Shown here piece by piece: positions 52,390 to 60,943 of a stretch of 64,000 nucleotides of DNA. Under the pieces are notes generated by a model. It saw only the letters and a list, made by a program, of their open reading frames with translations, was not told the DNA's origin and searched no databases. Every line of letters starts with the position of its first letter. Within the stretch, counting starts at the first letter, position 1. The position numbers were made by a program, and so were the translations under genes. Source of the stretch: Tenericutes bacterium MZ-XQ (GTDB lineage Bacteria > Bacillota_I > Bacilli_A > Acholeplasmatales > Acholeplasmataceae); contig CP017950.1 in assembly GCA_002838205.1 (NCBI GenBank), positions 1,556,858-1,620,857 on the forward strand. The letters run 5' to 3'.

Positions 52390-52929
52390 TTACACATTAC
52401 ATTCTACAAGGTCGTCAATAGTCATATTATAAATTTGCGATAATTGATAAATCACATCAAGCCTAACTAATCTAGTTCCCATCTCATAACTTTTCAGTGT
52501 AGCTTCGCTAATGTGTAGTAAATCAGCCACAAACTTCAATGACATCCCGTGATTTAGTCTTTGTTCTTTTATGATTTTACCAATTTCTACTTTATCAATT
52601 GATTTGAGTTTTAACTTGTGTTCTGGAAAACAGATTCGACTCCAATTTCTCATAATTGCATCTAAGTTATTAAATGTTTTAAAATTGTATCTAAGTTCCT
52701 TATTATTGATCAATGACTTTTCTAGTAATTGATTTTGTTCATCAGAGAGTGAACATTTTAATACTTCATACGGTTCCATAATTTCTTTTGCTTCTTTGTA
52801 TTTTTTGATGTTCTTAATACGGCAACTCGTACTATCAATACAATCATATGCTTTGATAACAGACTTGGCTCGTCTTAAATAATGTCTGCACCAATTCCAG
52901 AAGTCTGTTTCATTGTTTCTAAAGTACAT
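52390..52929 (-). CDS. HTH protein paired with AbiEi-like antitoxin
   Basis: 179 residues. The N-terminal ~110 residues (YFRNNETDFWNWCRHYLRRA...) are of unknown fold, rich in Cys, Trp, Arg and Lys. Residues ~115-175 are a Cro/CI HTH (IGKIIKEQRLNHGMSLKFVA DLLHISEATLKSYEMGTRLV). It starts 4 nt after the preceding gene's stop with no clear ribosome site, so translation is coupled. It takes the place where the AbiEii toxin would be, but has no nucleotidyltransferase motif. Confidence 0.6.
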   Translation of the reverse strand: MYFRNNETDFWNWCRHYLRRAKSVIKAYDCIDSTSCRIKNIKKYKEAKEIMEPYEVLKCSLSDEQNQLLEKSLINNKELRYNFKTFNNLDAIMRNWSRICFPEHKLKLKSIDKVEIGKIIKEQRLNHGMSLKFVADLLHISEATLKSYEMGTRLVRLDVIYQLSQIYNMTIDDLVECNV

Positions 52930-52933
52930 TTAA

Positions 52934-53566
52934 TTAGTTCTCTTTATAGATACTTAAAGCGTTATTTTCAATTGAAAACCTATCTAACATTTCATCAAGT
53001 GTTGCTATGGTTGAATACTTATACTTGTGGTTTGTAATAATTTCTTTGAAAATCTCATCAGTATATGAATTTACTCCAGCTTCTTTTTCCTCATTATAAC
53101 GAATATAGTTGATATCTTTAATTGTGCTTACTTTTTCTATTAATTCTAAAGCAGTCACTAAACGCACTACTTCATCATAAAAATGAGTATCGAACTTAAT
53201 TAAGTGATATTTCCCTATTGATTTGTTGTTTGAGATTATCTTGTTTGTATAGATTTCTACAAAATCCTCATCTTGATCGCCGATATCATAATAGTTATAC
53301 ATCTCTTTACCAATCATCATTCCACTAAAACGTTCAACATAATAATCATTGATAGCTTTATCTATATCCAACTCATCATCAGAATTGACAATATATGCAC
53401 CTTTCGCAATACTAGAAACAATTCCCTCTTCTTCTAATCTGTTTAGTATTTTTAGTAATGTCTTATATGGAATTAATGAGAACCGGTGATTTTGTTCATA
53501 TTGTACATCAAATATATGTCCTTGATTTTGACTAAAAAACTCTCTTAATGTTTTCGTATAATTCAT
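52934..53566 (-). CDS. AbiEi-like antitoxin / winged-helix regulator
   Basis: 210 residues. The N-terminal winged helix (LREFFSQNQGHIFDVQYEQN, LIPYKTLLKILNRLEEEGIV, SSIAKGAYIV) and the following alpha-beta part (GMMIGKEMYNYYDIGDQDED, FVEIYTNKI) match type IV antitoxins of the AbiEi/DUF6088 kind. AbiEi represses its own operon by binding inverted repeats; such repeats are present upstream. AGAGGGTG precedes the ATG. Confidence 0.65.
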   Translation of the reverse strand: MNYTKTLREFFSQNQGHIFDVQYEQNHRFSLIPYKTLLKILNRLEEEGIVSSIAKGAYIVNSDDELDIDKAINDYYVERFSGMMIGKEMYNYYDIGDQDEDFVEIYTNKIISNNKSIGKYHLIKFDTHFYDEVVRLVTALELIEKVSTIKDINYIRYNEEKEAGVNSYTDEIFKEIITNHKYKYSTIATLDEMLDRFSIENNALSIYKEN

Positions 53567-53587
53567 TTTTTCACCCTCTTTAACTAT

Positions 53588-53638
53588 ATTATACCTTATT
53601 ATGTCGACATTTTAAATTATTTACTCGACATTGTCGAC
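53588..53638 (-). promoter_or_regulatory. promoter with GTCGAC operator repeats
   Basis: On the minus strand TATAAT (53588-53593) is preceded by ATGTCGACAT (53601-53610) and GTCGACAATGTCGAG (53624-53638). A further ATGTCGAC lies at ~53720. The palindromic TGTCGA words around the -35 region are a good candidate autoregulatory operator of the AbiEi-like gene. Confidence 0.6.
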
Positions 53639-53710
53639 TTATTTCTAAACGATTAAATATTCCTGAAACCTGCCTATAGAGCGGAAAACATAAAAAAGAC
53701 ATCTTGTATT

Positions 53711-53926
53711 GGATACAAAATGTCGACTTTTAAAATATGGATTGTATGATCTATTTTGCTACAATTTTACACCCCTAGCAGAAATTTTTACACCCCCACC
53801 CGAAAAAATTACACCCCTAAATTATGGCTTTGTTTAGCCTTTTTATTTTCGGCTAATTTTCAGGTAGTAATTTCTTTGTGTCAAAATAGGGTATCCCACT
53901 ATCTATTAAATGTTGGGTATCAAACC
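53711..53926. repeat. intergenic repeat C, copy 2
   Basis: The same unit as 47853-48072: core 53749-53891 from ATCTATTTTGCTACA to TGTGTCAAAATAGGG, with TTACACCCC words and ending GGGTATCAAACC. The gap 53567-53965 holds this repeat and the operator region and no gene. Confidence 0.85.
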
Positions 53927-53965
53927 CTTGATTAACTATTTAAACATACAACTTGGAAGAGGATT

Positions 53966-55042
53966 TCACACTTCAAGTAAACTTAAGAACCTTTCATGAG
54001 TTCGAAACTCGTCAAACTCTTTCCTTTTTAATCTATCCTTGAATACATAGAAGTCCGACCATTCTGCATTCTTCACTGTTTGATCTGGGTGATATATTTG
54101 AGAATTAACAATTACTGAAGTGTACTTCTCATCTTTTACCAACGAATCATAGTACAAGGATAGTTCTTTTGCTTTTTCTAGTGATTTATACATTTCTTCG
54201 ATTTTCCCCAATCTTGAATAATAGATTCCCAAGAATGTATAAAATCTTCTCAGACGATTACTATAAAATTGATAATTTCCATCATTGAGTATTATATCAA
54301 TAATTCCAATAGCAGATTTAGTGATTTTAACTTTTTCTTCAAGTGTATAAACATCTCCACCCTTTAACTTGTATGTTAATGAAAATACGTAAGAAGTCAA
54401 TTGATCCATAAGTAGCAAAATCATCTTTTGTAAGTAGTTATTTGCCTCTTCACCTTGGTAAGCAGAATATAGTAAGAAGTCTTTTGAATGCCACATGGAT
54501 GGACGGTGATTAGCAACTTCTATTGCCTTATCATATTCTTTTAAATCGATAAACGAATAAAACTTCGTACTAATAGCACTATCAATCAATCCATAGTCAT
54601 TAGAATCACTTATAATGATTTCACATAACTTTAGTGCTTCTTTTGCGTGTTCTTGCATCATATGTTCATGTGTAGATTTCGTTATTGTCGTTAACGATTG
54701 TGTTAATTTTGACATGATTACATAATTCTTTGGATACTCTTTTAATCCATTTCTAAGCAGGGTAATAGCTGACTCTATATCTCCTTTATTTGATAAACTG
54801 TGATATTTATCAAGAATTTGTCGTAGAAACATCTCTTCATCCATATTCTCATTATCCAATAAATAATCAATTGTTACTCCAAAAAAATTGGAAATTGGTT
54901 TTAGTAATTTCACATCTGGTAAGGTCACATCATTTTCCCATTTACTTATGGCTTGATATGATACTCCTAAGTAATTAGCTAGTGAGTCTTGGGTGATTCC
55001 TTCTCTAGTTCTTAATTCTTTGATTTTTAATCCTATACTCAT
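53966..55042 (-). CDS. XRE HTH regulator with TPR-like sensor domain
   Basis: About 358 residues. The HTH (LKIKELRTREGITQDSLANY LGVSYQAISKWENDVTLPDV) is followed by ~280 residues of helical TPR-like repeats (SNKGDIESAITLLRNGLKEY PKNYVIMSKL). It resembles regulators of small-molecule- or peptide-sensing systems. The second ATG (55042) has AAGGAG at a proper distance; the first, three codons upstream, is too close. The target is not evident. Confidence 0.8.
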   Translation of the reverse strand: MSIGLKIKELRTREGITQDSLANYLGVSYQAISKWENDVTLPDVKLLKPISNFFGVTIDYLLDNENMDEEMFLRQILDKYHSLSNKGDIESAITLLRNGLKEYPKNYVIMSKLTQSLTTITKSTHEHMMQEHAKEALKLCEIIISDSNDYGLIDSAISTKFYSFIDLKEYDKAIEVANHRPSMWHSKDFLLYSAYQGEEANNYLQKMILLLMDQLTSYVFSLTYKLKGGDVYTLEEKVKITKSAIGIIDIILNDGNYQFYSNRLRRFYTFLGIYYSRLGKIEEMYKSLEKAKELSLYYDSLVKDEKYTSVIVNSQIYHPDQTVKNAEWSDFYVFKDRLKRKEFDEFRTHERFLSLLEV

Positions 55043-55051
55043 ATTTATCAT

Positions 55052-55273
55052 CTCCTTGACTCCATTAAAACATTAGACTCCTAATATAACAATAACCTAT
55101 TTTACTACCATTTTTCAACTATTAGTTGAGTTTTTCTATTTGTAAGATATTTTTACTTTTTGGTTCTGTTCAATTTATTAATAAAAAACAGTCATCCACC
55201 TTTCTATTTAGGGCATCATGACCGTTTTAATTACTTTTCTATTCAGGTTTAGCAATTATTTTAGCAAAGTGAT
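55052..55273. other. gap with terminator-like hairpin
   Basis: At ~55185-55226 an imperfect stem (AAAACGGTCATGATGCC / GGTGGATGACTGTTTT) followed by T6 on the minus strand probably ends the acetyltransferase transcript. The rest is an AT-rich promoter region for the XRE-TPR gene. Confidence 0.45.
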
Positions 55274-55729
55274 TTATACTTGTAGTGCCCAATAAAAAAT
55301 ACACTTTTGTCTTTCTCCTTCTTTATACATATCATTATCTTCCGGTAATTCAACAATTTCTAGCAAAGGTAACCCTAACTTTTCACATGTTCTTCTTGAA
55401 GCTACGTTATCAGGATTACAAGTAACATATAGATATTCCATCTCATGTTTGATAGCAACATTCTTTATTAATCTACAAGCTTTAAAAGCAAAATTATTCC
55501 CTCTATATTCCTCATATACAGTATATCCAATATTGCCACCATAATACAAACCTTTACTATGGCCAATCCTTATATCTATAAATCCAACTTTCAGATTTGA
55601 TTTTTCTTCTACAATATTAAACTTATATGCAGGAACAAATCCTTTTTCTTCATTTTCAGGAATCAACTCATCAATTACAAGTCTTATTTCACCATCAGCT
55701 AGATTATTAAACTCAAAGAATGAAAACAT
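55274..55729 (-). CDS. GNAT N-acetyltransferase (first copy of duplicated pair)
   Basis: 151 residues. VGFIDIRIGHSKGLYYGGNI GYTVYEEYRGNNFAFKACRL holds the acetyl-CoA motif A; CNPDNVASRRTCEKLGLPL is motif B; EGERQKCIFYWAL ends the protein. It resembles RimJ-type enzymes acting on small substrates. Its paralogue at 61525-61974 matches at most positions. The gene follows the transglutaminase-acetyltransferase fusion with a 9-nt gap. Confidence 0.85.
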   Translation of the reverse strand: MFSFFEFNNLADGEIRLVIDELIPENEEKGFVPAYKFNIVEEKSNLKVGFIDIRIGHSKGLYYGGNIGYTVYEEYRGNNFAFKACRLIKNVAIKHEMEYLYVTCNPDNVASRRTCEKLGLPLLEIVELPEDNDMYKEGERQKCIFYWALQV

Positions 55730-55738
55730 ATCATCACC

Positions 55739-56980
55739 TCACAAACTCTTTATCATTCTGATGACTTCTTTTCCATGAAGCATCTTTGTTTTACCATCTG
55801 CAACAAATCCTTGTTTCTCATAAAAACCTACCGACTTCTTATTACTTCCAAGTACCCATAATGATAATTTAGAATATTTACTTAATTCTTTATAACAAAC
55901 TTCCATCAGTTTCTTTCCAATCCCAAGACCTTGATACTCTTTTAATATGTATATTGCCATTATTTCACCGGTATCATCTAGATCTTCATCTCTCGACTGG
56001 AGGTAGCAGCTGAATCCTATAATCTTATTATCAACAATGGCTACATAAGTATTCTCTGGATAGTCTTTTGCTAATTGTATATTCTTTTCTAAAGATAATC
56101 TTGCCATAACCTCATCTGGAAAAAGACCGGTATATGTTTCAATCCAGCTGTGATAATGAACATAACCTTTTCCTTCAGCATCTTCAACTGTAGCTTTTCT
56201 AATAATCAATTTGTCTTTTCCCAAGTCTTCACCCATTTTCCAAAAACCATCGTGGGAAAGTTTCATCATATTTAAGTAATACTTATTGGGCTTACTAATA
56301 GTGAAGTCATGTTTTTTCGTAATATCGTATTCAGATATTGCAGCTTTATTATATAAGCCTTCAATATATTCTAAATCAATATACAAGTCTAATTTAGAAC
56401 TATAGATCTTGTTTACAATTTTAGGTTTATTGAGTAAGTCTTTTACTGAGTACTTCTTTGACAAAAATCCCAAAACACCATATGTAAAATCAACCAAAAT
56501 GTATTCATCATCGATATATGCTTCACATACCGTGTGACCATTATATGCTTTTTTTCCATTAACTAATATAGCCAATCGACATGGAATATTCAAACACTGT
56601 AATAACGCTAAACCAACTCGCGAGATATCCGTACACCAGTCGGTCCCTCTATCGATAATCTCTTTTTCTGTTCCACCGAATTCCATATTATCAAAAGGAA
56701 CATCGTAGTTTCTTACTATATTTCTAGTAAAATTTAAAACATTTTTTATTGTTTGAAGATCTGATTTTCCTCTAAACTTCTTCGCAAAATTAAATAATTC
56801 ATGATTTGTGACTTCAATGTCAATTTTTGAAATGGGACGATTATATAAATAGTCTTCAGAATCTGAATTTATAAGTATCATTTTTTTGCAGATTTGATAG
56901 TCTACTGAATCTTTATGGTGTATATCATTTCTAAACATTACACCATATTCTTTTCCAAATATATCAAAGCCTTTTCTCAT
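55739..56980 (-). CDS. transglutaminase-like domain fused to GNAT acetyltransferase
   Basis: 413 residues. Residues ~1-235 are transglutaminase-like with the Cys-His-Asp triad visible: TDWCTDISRVGLALL, NGHTVCEAYIDDEY and LVDFTYG. Residues ~250-413 are a complete GNAT domain (IRKATVEDAEGKGYVHYHSW; IYILKEYQGLGIGKKLMEVC; GSNKKSVGFYEKQGFV) nearly identical to the stand-alone protein at 61984-62469. The fusion may be original or the result of recombination between duplicates. Substrates unknown. Confidence 0.85.
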   Translation of the reverse strand: MRKGFDIFGKEYGVMFRNDIHHKDSVDYQICKKMILINSDSEDYLYNRPISKIDIEVTNHELFNFAKKFRGKSDLQTIKNVLNFTRNIVRNYDVPFDNMEFGGTEKEIIDRGTDWCTDISRVGLALLQCLNIPCRLAILVNGKKAYNGHTVCEAYIDDEYILVDFTYGVLGFLSKKYSVKDLLNKPKIVNKIYSSKLDLYIDLEYIEGLYNKAAISEYDITKKHDFTISKPNKYYLNMMKLSHDGFWKMGEDLGKDKLIIRKATVEDAEGKGYVHYHSWIETYTGLFPDEVMARLSLEKNIQLAKDYPENTYVAIVDNKIIGFSCYLQSRDEDLDDTGEIMAIYILKEYQGLGIGKKLMEVCYKELSKYSKLSLWVLGSNKKSVGFYEKQGFVADGKTKMLHGKEVIRMIKSL

Positions 56981-57016
56981 TGAATCACCTCTTTTTTCAG
57001 TCTTAAATTGACTAGA

Positions 57017-57832
57017 CTAAAATACGACATTCACTTTAATCGCTTCCTTATACTTTCTAACACATGAATTTAGTTCTAATGGATTTATATAATCTAATAG
57101 TCTAATACTAGTCTTTGTTTGTTGTAAAGCATTTATGAAATCAGTTTGCAGTTTTCTTAAACAACCAACAAGTTCAGTCTCTCCCTCAAATTCTAATAAT
57201 GGAATTGGAGAAAGTAATAGTCCAGCAAACAATGATTCTTTTACTTTTCGTATCTCATCAAGTGTATGTTCAATCGAACAAAATTCAATTATGTCTACTA
57301 CATATCTATCTAGGTACCCATTTGAATGATCATATAGTTCTAACTCAGGACCTGTAATTCTTGGATTATGATTAATGTAGCCAATAGTCACCTCATCATC
57401 TAGAAGATCAATCAACTCTTTATCTGAATAGACAAAAAAGTCAGCAGCACCATCATTCTCATAATGAGGATTAAAGAATCTAAACAGTTGTGTTTCTGAT
57501 GGACAATAAACCATAGCGTGTTTACCGGTTTTTAAATTTATCCCCACCATTAATTTTCTATTAGAATTCTTAATGAAAGATAACGCAGCAGTTTTCTTAT
57601 ATTCGTCTTCAATAAACTCAAAAGAATGACGATTCAAGAATAAATCAAACCATCTCTTCCCTTGCAACATGGCACCTGATAAATATTCATTATTTTTTGA
57701 GTCATTATAAAAAAGATATGCCAGTTTCATTTCTATTGCTATATCTTTATCCGTATAATTTAAACCATATTCCCCTATCATATAAGCCAAACATGTAAAA
57801 GAACATGAACGATTAAAACTCATATACTTCAT
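57017..57832 (-). CDS. C39-like (papain-fold) cysteine peptidase-like protein
   Basis: 271 residues. MSFNRSCSFTCLAYMIGEYG places Cys early as in C39/BtrH-like proteins; GKHAMVYCPSETQLFRFFNP HYENDG supplies His and Asn/Asp. The C-terminal ~100 residues are helical and unrelated to known peptidase tails. It could be a peptidase or acyltransferase. GAGGAGTTGATT precedes the ATG. It lies 36 nt upstream of the transglutaminase fusion on the same strand, so the two thiol-type enzymes may be co-transcribed. Confidence 0.55.
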   Translation of the reverse strand: MKYMSFNRSCSFTCLAYMIGEYGLNYTDKDIAIEMKLAYLFYNDSKNNEYLSGAMLQGKRWFDLFLNRHSFEFIEDEYKKTAALSFIKNSNRKLMVGINLKTGKHAMVYCPSETQLFRFFNPHYENDGAADFFVYSDKELIDLLDDEVTIGYINHNPRITGPELELYDHSNGYLDRYVVDIIEFCSIEHTLDEIRKVKESLFAGLLLSPIPLLEFEGETELVGCLRKLQTDFINALQQTKTSIRLLDYINPLELNSCVRKYKEAIKVNVVF

Positions 57833-57861
57833 GTAATCAACTCCTCAATATAATTTAGACT

Positions 57862-58656
57862 CTATTTATCCTGCGCGATTTTATATATTAATTCAGGTAT
57901 AATAACGCTTCTACCATAGTTATACTTTTCTTGTAGTTTTGCATCTCTACCAACTAGAGGATGTCCAGCAGCAGAGTTATCCGAAACAACTAATAATGCA
58001 ATGGCAGGAACCTCTAGTAAATCAGCTAACAAGTAAAAGGTACTTGTTTCCATTTCAATTAAATCAGTACTAAATTTCTTTATTTCATCAAGATGGTAGT
58101 ATTCTAACGCAATTGAGTCCGTACAAAACACAGAAGCTTTACTTAAAGTAACTCCAGATAGCTTTGCTAAATCAATTACTCTATCAACATACCTTTCATC
58201 AGGTTTCACTCTTTCAAATGGCTTATAATTTCTAATATCTTCTTCTAAATAAGCATTAGCAAAGACACCCGCAATACTATAAGATGGTGTACAAATATCA
58301 CCTACATTAAATTTGTCAGTCAAAGCACCTACTGCACCAACAAAAATTAGTTTTTTATATTTTAATTCAGCAGTTAAAGTAAGATGATCTAACAAATTAG
58401 AAGCACTCGATGATATTTGAATCCAAGCAATCTTCATACCTTCTTTTTCTACTAAAAATCCCGATATATATGAATGGATAGCTAAAGTTGTAACTTTGAA
58501 ACTATCATCTTTAATAATTTTACTTGGTTTCCAACCAGGAGCAACTACCAAAGCATCATATACAATATTAGCATCTAACCCATAATTAAGTTCAGCCATA
58601 TTTGAAACATTATATTGATGAATTCTGTCAAGTATTCTTTTCATTTTTGGTTTCAT
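57862..58656 (-). CDS. nucleoside phosphorylase (PNP/UDP family)
   Basis: 264 residues. KKLIFVGAVGALTDKFNVGD ICTPSYSIAGV is the phosphate/ribose-binding region of the PNP/UDP phosphorylase superfamily; DLIEMETSTFYLLADLLEVP AIALLVVSDNSAAGHPL includes the ribose-binding Glu-Met-Glu. It cleaves a purine or uridine nucleoside. AAGGAGC precedes the ATG, and the transcript leader is the structured repeat D described below. Confidence 0.88.
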   Translation of the reverse strand: MKPKMKRILDRIHQYNVSNMAELNYGLDANIVYDALVVAPGWKPSKIIKDDSFKVTTLAIHSYISGFLVEKEGMKIAWIQISSSASNLLDHLTLTAELKYKKLIFVGAVGALTDKFNVGDICTPSYSIAGVFANAYLEEDIRNYKPFERVKPDERYVDRVIDLAKLSGVTLSKASVFCTDSIALEYYHLDEIKKFSTDLIEMETSTFYLLADLLEVPAIALLVVSDNSAAGHPLVGRDAKLQEKYNYGRSVIIPELIYKIAQDK

Positions 58657-58680
58657 ATTGTATGCTCCTTTACAATTTAT

Positions 58681-58881
58681 ACTGCTATGATTTTCTAGGA
58701 CACTTTGTTACCACCCTAGACATAAATATAGCGACATGCAACTTTCCTTTTGAAATAATTATACCATCTAAACAACTTAATTTAAATACAATATTATCCT
58801 GTTATACCAGCTAAATGGCTAGATTAATAAAATCGTGTAAAATCATTTTAAATCGTGTATTTCAAAATGAAATAGTGTAGA
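58681..58881 (-). promoter_or_regulatory. repeat D copy 1: promoter and structured leader of the phosphorylase gene
   Basis: It matches 59994-60192. On the minus strand it has three AATCGTGTA-type words 20 bp apart (complement TACACGATT), then a TATAAT box (58758-58763). A leader of ~60 nt follows with nested stems GCTAT / ATAGC and CTAGG / CCTAG around GGTGGTAACAAAGTGT. Copy 2 keeps the stems but differs in the loop, which points to a conserved RNA structure. Confidence 0.6.
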
Positions 58882-58903
58882 GTGTTCTGCTTTTATACGA
58901 AAA

Positions 58904-58955
58904 TTGTATCAAAATAGGTCGTTCTCTACCTATGGAGTAACCTATTTTAACACAA
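58904..58955. repeat. inverted terminal-repeat motifs facing each other
   Basis: TTGTATCAAAATAGGT (58904-58919) and ACCTATTTTAACACAA (58940-58955) are near-perfect inverse copies of each other and of the ends of repeat C. They look like the outer ends of two adjacent elements separated by 20 bp. Confidence 0.6.
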
Positions 58956-59000
58956 TGACAAAATATAGAAATGCCTAAATAAAGCCAAAAAAAAAGGTTT

Positions 59001-59222
59001 GATACCAAATGTATCAGACCTATTCTACTCTTATGGGTTGAATGAACTATTTTGCTACAATTTTACACCCCTAGTGGAAATTTTTGCACCCCCACCCTAA
59101 AAAATTACACCCCTAAATTATGGCTTAGTTTAGTGGTTTTATTTTTTGACTTTTTTTATTGTGAAATTCTTTGTGTTAAAATAGTTAATTCCACTATCTA
59201 CTTAATGTTGGGTATAGCACCC
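59001..59222. repeat. intergenic repeat C, copy 3
   Basis: Core 59046-59186, from AACTATTTTGCTACA to TGTGTTAAAATAGTT, with TTACACCCC words inside. Together with repeat D copy 1 it fills the gap 58657-59290; no gene is seen there. Confidence 0.85.
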
Positions 59223-59290
59223 TAATTCTGTCACTTAGACAATAAGCATCCAACTTTTTTGTCCAATTTAATATCTGTTTACCAATTCTC

Positions 59291-59953
59291 TTAACCAATT
59301 ACTTCTGCATGTATAAAATAATGATATCCATATTTTTTGGTTCCTAATAAATCAATATTTTGCGCCTTTCTAACACTAATAATTTTGAAATCCTTCATTA
59401 ATTTCCTTATTATCTCTTCATCTACATAAAAATGAGGTATACCAGCTTCAACACCGAATTTCTTTAATATTACATTTTGTTCAATATATTCAATCTTATC
59501 TGGTTGAACCATTGATAAAGTTTCAAGACTTCCAAATGTCACAAAAATTTCTCCATTTGTACGAACAATTCTTTTTATTTCAGAGATTACTTTTCTTACT
59601 CCCTCAGATGTAGAGTGCGAAATCACATGATATGCAAACAGACAATCAAAATAATTATCTTCTACATCTATTTTTGTCATATCAGAAACTTTGCATTCTA
59701 TATTCAAGTTTAGATCTCTTAATCTATCTTTCAGTTCCTTAACAACGTATTCCGATAAATCCACTGCCATTACATTAAAACCGTTTTGTCCGAATAATAA
59801 AGAATGTCTCCCTCTACCACAACCAAGATCCAATATCCTCTTATATTCAAGATCCTTCCAACGATGTAAAAAATAGTATGCATCTTCACTAGGAATCAGC
59901 CATCTTGGATTTTTTTCATTTTTCCAATCCCAAGCTTTGTTTTTAATCATCAT
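59291..59953 (-). CDS. class I SAM-dependent methyltransferase
   Basis: 220 residues. Motif I ILDLGCGRGRHSLLFGQNGF, motif II VMAVDLSEYVV, motif IV FDCLFAYHVISHST and post-motif VRTNGEIFVTFGS are all intact. It is of the Methyltransf_11/25 type for small molecules. AGGAGGGTG precedes the ATG. The gene sits between repeat C (downstream) and repeat D (upstream), like a cassette. Confidence 0.9.
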   Translation of the reverse strand: MMIKNKAWDWKNEKNPRWLIPSEDAYYFLHRWKDLEYKRILDLGCGRGRHSLLFGQNGFNVMAVDLSEYVVKELKDRLRDLNLNIECKVSDMTKIDVEDNYFDCLFAYHVISHSTSEGVRKVISEIKRIVRTNGEIFVTFGSLETLSMVQPDKIEYIEQNVILKKFGVEAGIPHFYVDEEIIRKLMKDFKIISVRKAQNIDLLGTKKYGYHYFIHAEVIG

Positions 59954-59993
59954 AGTACACCCTCCTTATTACTGTTACCTCTTAAGTTATTGC

Positions 59994-60192
59994 ACTGCTA
60001 TGATTCTCTAGGTCAAACAGGTACCACACTAGATATAAAAAATAGCAACATGCAACTTTCCTTTGAATTTATTATACCATTCAGTCAACTAAATTTAAAC
60101 ACAATATTATCCTATTATACTAGTTAAATGGCTTATTACTGAAATCGTGTAAATCCATTTTAAATCGTGTATTTGAAAATGTAATCGTGTAG
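59994..60192 (-). promoter_or_regulatory. repeat D copy 2: promoter and structured leader of the methyltransferase gene
   Basis: Partner of 58681-58881. TATAAT at 60071-60076; leader stems TTGCA / TGCAA, TGCTAT / ATAGCA and CTAG / CTAG around TGTGGTACCTGTTTGAC. Three AATCGTGTA words at 20-bp steps lie upstream of the promoter, with a further AATCGAGTA beyond them. Confidence 0.6.
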
Positions 60193-60298
60193 AAATTCTA
60201 TTGAAATGATTAAAATCGAGTAAAATCAGTGCGATTTTCAAGCTTATTAAACATAGGTGAATCGTGAAACGGCCCTATATAGCGCAAAAAAAAGCTTG

Positions 60299-60516
60299 AT
60301 ACAATTGTATCAAACCTATGCTTTCAATATGGGTTGTATGACCTATTTTCATACAATTTTACACCCCTAGCCAAAATTTTTACACCCCCACCCGAAAAAA
60401 TTACACCCCTAATTTATGGCTTAGTTTAGCCTTTTTATTTTTTGCGTTTTTTTAGCATTAATTTTTTGTATCAAAATAGGTTATTCAACTATCTATATGA
60501 TGTTCGGTATCGAACT
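60299..60516. repeat. intergenic repeat C, copy 4
   Basis: Core 60341-60481, from ACCTATTTTCATACA to TGTATCAAAATAGGT, ending GGTATCGAACTC. Preceded by GATACAATTGTATC. With repeat D copy 2 it fills the gap 59954-60552. Confidence 0.85.
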
Positions 60517-60552
60517 CTAAATATCTAAATTGTTTGATCCAACTACCTTATA

Positions 60553-60912
60553 CTATAGATCCTTTAGATTAAAAATTATTTCATTAGGCATAATGACTTT
60601 AATGTTTGGTGCATACTCTTTTAGCATATCTTTACAATAATCACAAGGCGGTATAATCTCCTGCTTATCTTTACCGTACACTGCAACTATTTTTTCAAAA
60701 TCTCTTTCACCATCTGATATAGCCATACCTATTACTATATGCTCAGCACAAACACTCTTTAAGTTCGCATCAACATTTACTGCAGAATAAATTTTACCAC
60801 TTTTTGTCAATAAAGAAGCCCCTACAGTATGACACCAATTATCTGAATCAAAATTTTTCATTATAATATTCTTTGCAGTTTCTATTAGTTTATAGTCGTC
60901 ATCTTTTAGCAT
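60553..60912 (-). CDS. cytidine deaminase-like protein
   Basis: About 119 residues, normal for tetrameric CDA. VGASLLTKSGKIYSAVNVDA, VCAEHIVIGMAISDGE (zinc Cys and catalytic Glu) and IPPCDYCKDMLKEY (zinc Cys pair) are present. It may deaminate cytidine or, like the related blasticidin-S deaminases, an antibiotic. The ATG at 60912 follows AGGGGTGAATAGG; a GTG three codons upstream is an alternative. Confidence 0.85.
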   Translation of the reverse strand: MLKDDDYKLIETAKNIIMKNFDSDNWCHTVGASLLTKSGKIYSAVNVDANLKSVCAEHIVIGMAISDGERDFEKIVAVYGKDKQEIIPPCDYCKDMLKEYAPNIKVIMPNEIIFNLKDL

Positions 60913-60943
60913 CCTATTCACCCCTAATATATGTTATTTTAAA

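Noticed and set aside
58681-58741. T-box riboswitch
   Set aside because: The loop GGTGGTAAC resembles the T-box word, but the leader is only ~60 nt, has no specifier stem or terminator/antiterminator pair, and the genes are not amino-acid related.
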